64,000 nt of DNA from Entonaema liquescens (Eukaryota > Ascomycota > Sordariomycetes > Xylariales > Xylariaceae), in NCBI GenBank assembly GCA_902805475.1, contig CADCSX010000008.1:372001-436000 (forward strand), read 5' to 3'. The position numbers and the translations under genes are program-made. Positions 11,807 to 22,510 of this stretch are shown here, in pieces (the stretch's first letter is position 1; every line of letters begins with the position of its first letter). Below the pieces are notes generated by a model, which had not been told where the DNA came from, did not search any database, and was given only the letters and a program-made list of their open reading frames with translations.

Positions 11807-13840
11807 ATGACGGATAGCTGGAGGCCGACTAGCGCAAGGTCCAGCGGTTCTAGTCCGTTGAAACCGCCTGAACAAGCGGAACTTATAGCCGAGCCGGATC
11901 TAGAAGATGAGGTACGATATACTGGATCTGGGGTAGTGGGGGCTCGCTTTGCCGCCAACCGATCAACGAAGATGCTACTTTGTGGCGGCCTTTTCAGCCC
12001 ATTCTTCGCCGTAGTAAAAAGTAGCTGCTAATATTTTAGTTGGACTCACAGGAGTATGAATATGACGACGACAGGGATAGGGATTCAGCGTTGGGATCAG
12101 ATATGTTAGTTCTCTTCTTTTCATCTACTTACACCCTTATTCTAAGGAACACCAACGAATATAGAGATAGCGACGGGGTATAGCTTATTCTTAATATTAA
12201 CACCATTAAGCAGAGCGAGCAGCGCCGGTTCCATCGCATCGAGCATTTTAGAGTACCGGACGATCCAAGGGCGGACGTTTCACAGCGACAGACACAACAC
12301 CAACTACTTCACACCCAATGACGAGCAGCAACTACAGTCTATAGATATCACGTACGTATCTTATGGTCCTAAGTCTCATTCTAGCGTGGTTCAACCAAGG
12401 GAGTTTGGACAGCTATCTTCGCGTCTGGCAGCTAGATCAGTATCGCGATCTTACAATTTTCGGGGTCGTGTCTAACTGATGTACTGCATTTACTCTCATA
12501 GCCACCACTACCTCACATTGCTGCTGGAAGATAGACTCTTCATCGCACCAATACCAAACTATGTTCAGGTTTGTCGAATTCCTTCCTAACTATCGATCAC
12601 TGATTTATTCAATCGCGGACTCACTATGATACTGATTATTTTTCCATTAGAATGTGCTGGATATTGGAACTGGCTCAGGTGAGCAACTAACCCCTTATCC
12701 CACATTGTATTGATTCTTTCGCTATCTAACACACCGTCTAGGGATATGGTCTATGTACGTACTATGACAAAATAAGCCATCTTCTAGCCAGTTCAACATT
12801 CCCTATCTTCACGTCCACTCTCAAATATCCAGTCACATCTACGAAATGTCAACCTTGTTACTCACACTTTCACCTGAGCAGTGACTTTGCAGAGCAGTAC
12901 CCCAACGCACAAGTAATTGGAACAGACCTCTCGCCGATGCAGCCCATGTGGGTACCGCCCAACGTACGGTTCGAGTTGGAAGATTGCACGCAACCGTGGT
13001 CATGGGGTGAAAGCTACTTCGACTTCGTGCACTTACGGTACTTATTTGGCGCGATCCCCGACTGGAACGAGCTCTTACGACAGGCCTATCGTGTGACTAG
13101 ACCAGGAGGCTGGGTCCAAAGCTGCGAGACCGAATGTATCATCATGTCTGACGATGGAAGCATTCCGCCCAATAGCGCTTTGCTGACTTTCTGGAATAAG
13201 ATGTATGGCGAGATAGGAGGGAAACTAGGTGTCTCGTTTAAGCCTATCACTCATGGCGTTCAGGAGACCGCATTTAGGGCAGCGGGGTTCCGGAATATTG
13301 AGGTGTATGATTACAAGGTAAGTCAAATAGTAACTTCCCCTCAATGAACAGGAGAGCGCTTGATAAGTTGTTGACCGGCTGCGAGAGCCACCATATAACC
13401 ATGCATTGTCCCTTTCCATTTTATCTCTTATATGAGTCCATACCAGTCCTACCATCTTCATGCCCAGTATCCTGGGTTGGTACACGGATATCGTACCGGG
13501 TTTGCATAGAGCTGACTTCGATACTAAATTGTAGCTCCCGATCACCGGATGGCCAACGGATAAAAGGATGTCGGAGGTTGGCCAGTATGTCCAATTAACA
13601 TTACTCAACGATCTTGAAGGTGAGTGGCTATATCCTGCACCAATTTCCAATACGCTCGCACAGTTCTAATATAAAGATACGTCATTAGGATATACGCTCA
13701 TGCCTTGGAATACAATCATGGGCGACAGTGCACCAGGCTACAGGGAGAGCGTGGCACAAATGCGGAGGGAATTGCATAATAAGAGAATACATGCCTATAT
13801 GAGAACTCGCTATGTATATGGACAGAAGCCAGAGGCATAA
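11807..13840 (+). CDS. LaeA-like SAM-dependent methyltransferase
   Basis: Nine exons join in frame to 362 aa: 11807..11911, 12040..12104, 12214..12351, 12502..12568, 12651..12678, 12742..12754, 12882..13317, 13535..13619, 13689..13840. Two exons are only 28 and 13 nt, and both lie over the SAM site. SAM motif I is VLDIGTGSGIW at 127-137. It is preceded by the fungal LaeA-like landmarks YRTIQGRTFH, NYFTPNDEQQ and HHYLTLLLEDRLF, and followed by VIGTDLSP, FELEDC, FDFVHLRYL and RVTRPGGW. The acidic Ser-rich N-terminus is typical. The family includes LaeA, a global regulator of secondary metabolism, but contains many paralogues of unknown substrate, so LaeA function is not claimed. A P450 lies downstream on the same strand. 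Confidence 0.88.
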
Positions 13841-15092
13841 TGCATAAATTAAAGGAGCGACTACTCGTACGTTCGCGTCGCGTTAGGATAAAAACACGAC
13901 ATTTGGAAGGGAGGGGTGGGGGGCATGATTTATCCATTTCTCAAGCATGGATGCACCCAAATATTTGCAACGAAGGAAATACCCGAGATACTGGTAGTTA
14001 ATTTCATCAAGGACATAGGAGAGGAGGATTGCGCATGGGTGGATGGCTCTGGTGTATATGGCTCAAATTGGATCGTGAACTCAATTAGTTTGACTACTCG
14101 ACTCGACAATTGAATCTATGAAGATGGTTCTCGTTCTTTTCAAAGTGACTTGAACTAACTGTCGTAATTGATTCAATTTTCTATAAGAGGTATTCGTAGG
14201 AATAGAAGGATGGGATAGGACTGGTGATACCTGACTGCTGTCCTACGGGTTATGACGCATTGAACGAAAAGTCGTCAGCAATTTCGTAATGAACTCGAGC
14301 TCAAAGAATGTCCGATATGTAATGTCCGATATGTAATGTCCGATATATGACAGATGACGAATCTGATGATATAAGCTTTGTTGTCAGAACTTTGTTATCG
14401 AAGTCGAATAGGGGTGTAGGGAGTCGTAGGTCATTGGCGAGTTTCTTACTAGAGCTTACATTGGCATGAGATGGTATTCGATGAAGGCACCATTTCGGTA
14501 ATAGCTGGGGTTATATCATGTGCACTTGTACTAATAGGGGATATATCTGTTAGTATTTCAGTTCAATTCAATCTATTTACATATGAGCCCGAAGCTTTCA
14601 TGTAGCATTGGGCAGAAGGGTATCGAGGTAGATGAACTAATATAAGTCAGATCAGGACTCCGGCATATTCAATTGAGATACTGTCATCCATTTGTAGAAC
14701 TGGAGATCGGTATTTAGATGGGCCCGTAGGAATCAGTCTATCCGGCGAGACGGGAACTCTATCTACACATTTGTCTTTGTTCCTGGCTGCGGGGATTGAC
14801 AGCTACTGACGTATGAACGCGCAACACAAGGGTTGAGACAGATAGAATGACATACGCTTTAAGTGACAAAGCTGCTAAGCATTGACAGTTGCTTAATGTG
14901 GCATCAAGTTTGGTTTGACGGTGTGCAACGGGGCCGTCCCTCCCGTGTGACATGTATACGTCCGACGACGCCGTGCATTCATGACGACTTACATCATGAG
15001 ACTGCTACATATAACACGGGCCCAAGTTTACTTACCGTCTTGGCCAACTTACCTCCTGCTAGGAAATACCTGAGTTGAGAACAGTCCCAAAA
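13841..15092. other. Intergenic, contains a short tandem repeat
   Basis: Spacer between the methyltransferase and the P450. It contains a 14-bp tandem repeat (14307-14348, listed separately). Open frames here are short and have no recognisable features. Confidence 0.45.
14307..14348. repeat. 14-bp tandem repeat, three copies
   Basis: Unit AATGTCCGATATGT occurs twice exactly (14307-14320, 14321-14334) and a third time with one change (14335-14348). Non-coding. Confidence 0.85.
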
Positions 15093-16994
15093 ATGAATTC
15101 ATTATGGCCTTACGGGCTGAGTAGTCCATATGTGTTCTCATACTTTCTCCTTTTCATAGCAGTTGCAATTTTCTCGGTAGTCGTTTACCGACTCACATTT
15201 CACCCCCTTGCTCAATTCCCAGGACCCGTATTGGCAGCTTCCACCGGGCTGTATGAAGCATATTACCAGTGTATTAAGGACGGCGGAGGGAGATACTGGG
15301 TCGAGATCGAGAAGATGCACCAGCGTTATGGTAATAACCCCCTTGTATATCTTAGACTATAAGATGGCTTACTGAACTATGCTTCGACACGTAGGGCCCA
15401 TCGTCCGCATAAACCCACGAGAGGTACACATCGCGGACCCAGATTGGAACGCAGTTTATAAATACTCGTCGAAGTCGTCGAAACCGCGGTGGTTCTACTT
15501 CCGGTTCTTCGGCAAGTTCCCGAGCACTAACGTCGCCGAATCGCACGCTTTACATCAGCTTCGTCGGGGTCCGTTACAAGTGTACTTCGCCTCGACCAAC
15601 ATCCAGCATTACATGCCTACGATTCTGGCTCAAGTCGATAAGCTCTGCTCTCGCCTCCGTGCTGCTGACGGTTGTGTTGTTAATCTGAGTGATGCTTTCC
15701 GCTGCTTGGCTACCGATGTCGCGACCGGCTTCGCGTTCGGCGCCCCCTTCGGCCATCTCAACGAACCGACTTTCGATCGCGAGTTCAACCTTGCGGTTAA
15801 GATGGTCGTGCGTACTAGCATGTGGAGCCGACATACCTTCGGGCTACTGCTGCCCATGCTGCATAGTCTTCCGGAGAGCATTGCGAAGAAGATGAATCCT
15901 GCTTTCGGTCGGGTAAAGTGGATGAGAGATGTAAGTCACCGTTGCGGCCAAGCCTTCTCACGCATAGTGAGGCTAAGGCTACTCTTGCTTGGCTCTTCTT
16001 AGTCGCGTCCTCACGAACGTGCCACATAAAGCGCAGTGCGCGCTCGCTAACTTGCTTCTGCACAGACGATGACCAGTTGCGTCCAGAGCTCGATGAACAA
16101 GCCCGAGCCCGCGCCCGGCACCCCGTACGACATGATCCAGACGCTGATGTCGTCGAACCTGCCGCCGGAGGAAAAGACGTTCCCGCGACTCTTCTCCGAG
16201 ACCCGGTCTGTCATCATGGCTGGCACCGAGACGACCGCGACCACCCTCGTCTGTATCACAAGCAACCTGCTCAGCGACCCGGCGAAACTCCAGAAGTTGC
16301 GAGAGGAGCTGCGTATTGCCGACAAGGCTAAGGGGGGCTCGCTCGAGTATTCGGACCTGCGCGAGCTGCCGTATATCACGGGCGTCGTTAACGAGGGCTT
16401 GCGCATGGCGAACCCGACGCCGAGCCGATTGCCGAGGGTCTGCGAGGACCAGGACCTGAAGTACAAGCAATTCGTCATCCCAAGAGGTGTAAGTTTACAA
16501 TTCCAATTACCATGAAGCCTAGGGTTACCATTTGCGTTTCCCCTTCCTCTCCATTACACAACGAGAAAAAAAAAAAAAAAAGGGTAACGCATATCACTAA
16601 CATGATTCCCGTTGGGAAATGGCACATCTAGACAACCATATCGACAACGACCCAAGACACGCACAACAACCCCTCCGTATTCGCGCAGCCATACGAGTTC
16701 ATTCCAGAGCGATGGGCGGATTCGGAAGAGCGGCGGCGACTAGGCAGGCACCTGCAGCCGTGGGGACGTGGCACAAGGCTGTGTCTGGGCATGGAACTCG
16801 CAACGACCGATTTGTATCTCGCCGTATCCCGACTCTTGGGGCCTAATGCTGGTTTCGAGATGTCCTTGTACGACACCGTTGACGACGACTGGGTTGCGTA
16901 CCACGAGTGGTTTGCGGCGTTTCCCCGAGGGCGAGGGCTTAGGGTTAAGGTTAAGGTTAACAAGACGGGAGAAGGGAAGGAAAAGGGGAAGTAA
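15093..16994 (+). CDS. Cytochrome P450 monooxygenase
   Basis: Membrane-anchored haem monooxygenase; substrate unknown. Four exons (15093..15330, 15395..15930, 16066..16488, 16632..16994) give 519 aa, the normal P450 size. An N-terminal membrane anchor (about residues 10-32) is followed by the hinge segment LTFHPLAQFPGP. The I-helix motif AGTETT is at 310-315, ExxR of the K-helix at 368-371 (EGLR), the PERW region at 424-427, and the haem loop W-G-R-G-T-R-L-C-L-G at 443-452 with Cys450 as ligand. Trp443 replaces the usual Phe. The C-terminus ends in a Lys-rich tail. The last intron (143 nt) carries a poly-A run. An in-frame ATG at 15075 is an alternative start. Pairing with the LaeA-like gene may reflect secondary metabolism, but no synthase is present. 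Confidence 0.9.
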
Positions 16995-18861
16995 AGAGCC
17001 TTGGAGGAGAATTCGACTGATGAATAACTATGGCTTCTATTTGGGACACGGGGAGGGAAGACGATCGTAGAGTAAATGATACGTTATATGGTTGTTGGGC
17101 TTTACGATGTATGACCAAAATGGACATAAAGACTAGGGGACGATCATGATCTAATATCGAGAAATTCATTCTGCTTGACTTGCCTAACATTAATTCTATT
17201 GTTAAAGCAACTGTGAATAACCTAAGTTCTCTGCGAATTTACAATATAATTTCGTATGAAGCTATGAACAGTTCATACTGGGAAAGAGATCTCAATTTGT
17301 TACTGAGTAGTAATTTTTTTAAGTCTTGTTTCTCCGCAGTTTATAAGAGGAAGCCAGAGGAAAGTGTTTGACCCAGCTACTGATGAAATCTGGATGGAAT
17401 TTGATATATACCTCATACTGGTAGTTATTTCGTCAAGCAAGACAACCTCACAAATAGGATATTACAACTACTTAAAGATACTTGGAAGGTTTGTACAAGA
17501 CGGTCTCACGTAAGAAGATAAGAATGTAATTCTACTAGAGTACGTTCTTGAGAATTGTCTGTTTTAATGGGTCTTAGCTATGAAGATCCGACCAGGCTAT
17601 ACTCAATCCTGGTGGCAACGTGGATAGATTACAATTTTAGGGAAAACAGTATTCGAAAGAGCACCCTAGAGAGACGATGTTTTCCAACTCATGACATGTA
17701 GGACACGAATAATGCTCCTAGAAAATATATCGAACCAATTGTGCTGCTACAATTCATCTACTGTGCTGTTATACATCAGAAGAGCTATATAATCCAAGGG
17801 CTATTACTCAAACACCGTGTCCCATTTCGCCGAGATAGGAACCAGAGAGACAAGTATTCACAACGAATTTGTAACTCCAATCTTACTCTTTACGAAGGCG
17901 GCATCTTGTGGTTCCACGACTACTACTCGCCGCTCTATCAAACGCTTCCTACACGAAGCGATCCGCTAATGAGAAGTCGTTACATCGTCCCTCTCTCCGC
18001 TTTACGAGTTTTGTTCTCGCCCTATTTCGCGCGCCCAATATGTCCCCCGCGAGGCTATCTTATATTAATCCACGGAAGCCCAACAGAAAGAGAGGGGAAA
18101 GGGAAAGAAAGCAAGCAAGGCGAAAAAACAAAAAAAAACCTAATAATATGTAAGTCTCCGAGTAGTCTCCGCCTAGAACCTCATTAACTAAGCCTTGAAT
18201 AACCAATACCCCTGAAGAATAAAGTAGAGAGATATATATGTGCGGTGCCTTATGTGCCTCATGCAGGTAAGCCCAACCCGTTCAGGTTGACACGTTTTCT
18301 AGGTTGATAAAGTAACCCCCCTCTACTACCCCGTCGCGGTGAACAAGAGGGGGTTAGCAAGCAAAGTCGTAGCTCTTCCCCACCGTTAGGTAGTTCTAGA
18401 TGGTAGCCCCTCGAGATGGGTGCGGAAAGACGAGGCATTGGCGTTTTTAGTGGACTCGGCCAAGCTGGCGGCCCGTCGCGCGGACGTTTAGTTTCCCTTT
18501 TTTCCTTTTCCAATGGGAGATCTTGCCGCGCGATTTTAAAATCTAATCATTTTTTCCCCTCTCCTATGAACGCATGAATAACGGTCACATGACAAAAAGG
18601 GCGAGGCAGAATGGTGACCGGCTGCAGAGGAGGGGAAGGCTGGGCTGAGTTTGAGGTTCCTGGATCTGATACGTGATACAATCCAAGTAGAGACGTCGGA
18701 AATGCCTCCGGTCGTTAATTATGCTCTTGTTAATTGAGAATCTGATCTATCAGATCTAAGAAAGATAAACCTATCCAAAATTCTAACTTTGGGGGGGATT
18801 CTCTAGAATAAGTATCGACATTAAGTGGTGATAAAAGGATTGTTATATGTGCCATTCGAAA
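16995..18861. other. Intergenic, no supported gene
   Basis: A 1.9-kb spacer between convergent genes. One open frame at 17741-18187 has no domain, signal or codon character that convinces me. Nothing else recognised. Confidence 0.4.
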
Positions 18862-19491
18862 CTAGTCAGCCGACTCTGAGGTCGTATCGGATTGCAAAAC
18901 TAGAGATTTGTCCGGCCCCCATTCGATTGATTCTACGCGATCATCCCCAGAATCCCTCGTCTTATCGGTAGCGCGTTCTACGAGCTCCAAAGCCTTCACT
19001 AGTACGTCACGGTCTTTCTGGAATGTCAATATGTTGACGGCTTCGTCGCTTCGGAAGAATTTGGGTTCGAACTGAGCTTCGCCTTCTCCTACGATGCTGT
19101 CTAGTTCAGCAATAAACCACCAGACTAACTTGACACCGTTACCCTTCCCGAGATCTCGAACATCCAACATAAAAGCTTCGGTCAGGCTGTCGTAGGTTCG
19201 TGGGATATCCTTGACGTCAGCCGCTTCCAAGTCGGATGGGGCTCGAGTTTTCATCGTCACAGGGCGAAGTCGAATCGCACAGCCTGATTCTTCGCGGACT
19301 TCTCGTATGGCCGCGTCTTTCCGAGATTCATTGCAGTTGCGCCTCCCTTTTGGTAGTAGCCATTCGTCTAAGGCGGCATCATATAGTAAAAGGACTTGTT
19401 CCGACTTGGCGGTATCAAACACAATGGCTCCGCAAGCCTCGACGAATTTCTCCGAAGGATAGAGTGTGCTTGCCCAACGGGTTGATGCCAT
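18862..19491 (-). CDS. Nudix hydrolase family protein
   Basis: Hydrolyses a nucleoside diphosphate linked to another moiety, or possibly diphosphoinositol polyphosphates; the substrate is not predictable here. A single exon of 209 aa. The complete Nudix box G-x5-E-x7-R-E-V-x-E-E-x-G-C spans residues 49-71, with catalytic acids at Glu64, Glu67 and Glu68. It is preceded by the strands ACGAIVF and WLLPKGRR, typical of the DIPP-like (diadenosine/diphosphoinositol polyphosphate) branch. The later WWFIAELD strand and the acidic Ser-rich tail fit a cytosolic enzyme. The start has a GCCATTG/CAATGG context on the minus strand and is the first ATG. Confidence 0.9.
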   Translation of the reverse strand: MASTRWASTLYPSEKFVEACGAIVFDTAKSEQVLLLYDAALDEWLLPKGRRNCNESRKDAAIREVREESGCAIRLRPVTMKTRAPSDLEAADVKDIPRTYDSLTEAFMLDVRDLGKGNGVKLVWWFIAELDSIVGEGEAQFEPKFFRSDEAVNILTFQKDRDVLVKALELVERATDKTRDSGDDRVESIEWGPDKSLVLQSDTTSESAD

Positions 19492-21329
19492 TGTAACGCC
19501 TAATAGCGAGAGGTAGAACCTATAAGAGGAGTGAGGTAGGAGGAAACCGGCTAATATCTCTGCGAACGTAGAATAATGTAGAGAATGCTAGCCACGTAGA
19601 ACTTCATTAACTTTGAGACCAAATATATGTAAGCCAACTTACAGCTGATACTCGTCGGAAGAGAGAGGAGCCGTAGATAGTTCGAATTAGCGGATTTACA
19701 ATATTAGTTACTATACAAACCAGGCTTGGAAAAGCAACTACGTTGTCACACGAAGAGCTAGAATCTAAACCAAAGCGGGAACCGGCCGTATACATACGCA
19801 CAATTTCTCTGACCTAGATGTCTCAGTAATCCCAGGGATAGCCTCCTAACAGAGATTGCGTAGCAGGATAGGGTCATCTGATGCGAGGGAAGCACCTTGC
19901 GATTTGCGGCCTTGCTTGGTAGAAGGCTCCTACGACGCTGCCATGGGATTCCAGGTAATAAGACGCGGACCGAGGTGATTAATCTGCATAACAGTAGCGC
20001 TGAGCCGCGCGGAGGAAGGGATTCTCTCTACTGACACTGCCGATGATCCTTAACATCGCAATGAACGTGGACGTGGGTAGCGGACAAGAACCATAAACGG
20101 ACACCGGGGAGCCCCCAGCGTGCGACGAGGGTAGACGGGGCTCTAGCGCCAACAGCACCACATTATGAAAAGCATTCCCCTGTCGACTTGAGGGGAATCC
20201 GAGCCGAGCATATCTTCAAGTTTATGCGAAAATGTTGGCAAAGGTTGGCGTTGACATCAATGGATTCGCAAGCACGTAGTCGTCCCCCGTCCCCGTCATC
20301 TTGGGCAGGTGTTAAAAAAGGGGAGAGGGACTTAGGGACTTGGTGACTTGCCGCCTATGCATGTCGGCGGCACGTAAGGACTTTTCCATGTTTCGACGAA
20401 CACCTGCAACAGGCGGGAGAAGGGACGCACAGAGTTGTCCCGAGTGAATGGTCTGCTACTACGGCCCGGTGCGGGGGATTACGTGAGCGTAAGACATTGA
20501 TTGAAGGGATTGGAATGTAGGATATTAGTTGAAGTGAGCTGATAGTGATAGTGATATTTATTATTGCGAGCTAATTTAAGGAATGATGGAATGTTGTTCT
20601 GTAATCAATTCCTTTTGTCCATATCATGTGGATTCAATCTTTTTTTTTTTTTCTTCTTCTCTTTTTTCTTGTATTGACATTGATAATTTCCAAACTCGAG
20701 TTGAAGAGAAAGCTTCCAGTTTCAATATTCGTAAATGACTCCGTATAAATCATGGCACTCTACCTCCTTTATTGTCGAGGAAGGAGATGTTGGTTTATTC
20801 TCAGGGGGATCTGCCTGTAAGATACGTCAGTACATGCTTAGGTGCCTCAGGATTGCTGAGGACCCTCCCCCAAAACAATTGTTGGTCTATCGATAATGCG
20901 CAATTACATGTTTATCGTACGCCTAGGCGGGGTACTGTTAATGATTGTAATGAAACCCTGAGAAATGGCGGGGTCTTAATTTCTGCATAGTAGTAGACAT
21001 GTGAAAGTGGACTTATCACACCATCTACAAACGGAATAGCGACGGCGCCTGACTGTTATAGATACCCACTGCCATGTCTCGGGTGATGAGGATGTTGTAG
21101 GAGAAAAGGTCAAGTGACAGACTCCAAGGTGAGTAGGGTGAGAAGCTTTGGGAAGTCCTGCGAAGCGTGATCACCAACTTGGTGGTGGGGTGTCTTGGAT
21201 AGAAACAAGATAACGATAAGACCGATGACCATAAATAGTAGCGTTTTACCTTAGCATTGAAATTGCCTACATTAGGTACCTACTACCTTATGTACTACTT
21301 AATATGGTCTTTCCCGTACGGATCTAAGG
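19492..21329. other. Gene-poor stretch upstream of the TIR element
   Basis: No supported gene. Small open frames (for example 20772-20990) have no recognisable features. A T-rich run lies at about 20640-20668. This is the left part of an 8-kb gene-poor zone that continues to about 27.7 kb. Confidence 0.45.
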
Positions 21330-21350
21330 CATTTTTACCAAGTTCCGCTA
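21330..21350 (+). repeat. Left terminal inverted repeat
   Basis: 21 bp starting CATTTTTACC and ending TTCCGCTA. It is the exact reverse complement of 22199-22219. Confidence 0.9.
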
Positions 21351-22198
21351 GGTTCTTTTAACCGTTGGAAAATCCGTAAAAATATAAAACTCGTTTTTTT
21401 ATAATTATTTTTATATAAAAATTTAAAATAATAAATGTTAATAATTATTAATGTTTATTATTTTTTTATTATTAATTTATATTTAATATTTAATTTTTTT
21501 TTAAATATTTAAATATTTAAATATTTATAATTTTTTTATATATTTATATATTTAAATATTTTAAATTTTTTTAAACGTTTAAACGTTTAAGTTTTTTTTT
21601 ATTATTTTTATCGATTTAATTTTTTTAAAAACGTAATAAAAAATTTAAAAATAAATATATAAAATTTTTAAATATATAAAATTTTTAAAATCGTTTATAT
21701 AAAATTTTTTTTTTTTTTCGAAAATATTTTAAATTTTTTTTTTTAAATTTTTAAATTTTTAATTATTTAATTAATTAATTAATAATTAAAAATTAATAAT
21801 TATTATAATTTTATAATTTCGTAATTTCGTAATTTCGTAATTTTAAAAAATTTTAAAAATAATTTTATAAATAAATTTATTTATTTTACGTTTGTTTACG
21901 TATATACGTATTTTATATAATTTTTCGTTATTTTTATCGTCGTTTTCGTTAATTTTTATAATATTTATATTTTTTTTTTATAAACGCGTAAACGTTCGAA
22001 ATTAAATTAAACGTTTAAAAATTTTAATAATTTATTAAATTTTAATAATTTAAAAATATAAATATTTAAATTAATTTTTAATAATTTAAATATTTAAATA
22101 TTTAAAAATTTTTTATTTAACGTTTATTTAATTTTAAAATTTTAAACGTTTAAACAAATAAACAATAATATTATAATGAATTAACAATTAAAAGTACT

Positions 22199-22219
22199 TA
22201 GCGGAACTTGGTAAAAATG
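22199..22219 (-). repeat. Right terminal inverted repeat
   Basis: 21 bp starting TAGCGGAAC and ending AAAAATG. It is the exact reverse complement of 21330-21350. Confidence 0.9.
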
Positions 22220-22462
22220 TATGTCTTAAATGTACGTACCTATTATGTACGTATGTACATGCATTAGAGGTGGTACCTACTAACCTACCTCTAAAAGGCA
22301 TCGGAGAGGAGGTATCGTGTTACGTCCACGCGCGAAAGACGGCTAGGGCGGATCTAGGCGAAGTTGATCCCGCCCCAAGGTTCGCGCCGTCTCTTTTTCT
22401 TGATCATGTGGATTTACGGATGCGCAACTACATAAATGGTTAATGATATGCGTTGACTATAT

Positions 22463-22510
22463 GTAGGCTGGTAGGCTAGTAGGCTAGTAGGCTAGTAGGC
22501 TAGTAGGCTA
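22463..22510. repeat. 8-bp minisatellite, six copies
   Basis: Unit GTAGGCTA in tandem. The first copy is GTAGGCTG and the next five are identical. Non-coding, about 250 bp right of the TIR element. Confidence 0.92.

Larger units (their letters stand above)
21330..22219. mobile_element. Degenerate TIR element, AT-saturated with cytosines kept only in CpG (RIP-like decay)
   Basis: An 890-bp unit bounded by perfect 21-bp terminal inverted repeats at 21330-21350 and 22199-22219. No open reading frame survives. Between about 21400 and 22150 nearly every base is A or T, and by eye every cytosine is followed by guanine. Loss of C from CA, CT and CC on both strands with CpG spared fits repeat-induced point mutation, and is the opposite of ordinary 5-methyl-CpG decay. 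No clear target-site duplication is visible: the flanks are CTAAGG on the left and TATGTC on the right. It could be a non-autonomous DNA transposon or a MITE-like remnant; the superfamily cannot be assigned. Confidence 0.75.

Noticed and set aside
16935..16962. TTAGGGTTAAGGTTAAGG, telomere-like word
   Set aside because: It lies inside the P450 coding exon and encodes its Arg/Val/Lys tail.
17741..18187. 148-codon plus-strand frame
   Set aside because: No recognisable feature, and it overlaps another frame of equal quality.
22463..22510. Direct repeats resembling a CRISPR array
   Set aside because: The units are adjacent without spacers, and the genome is eukaryotic.
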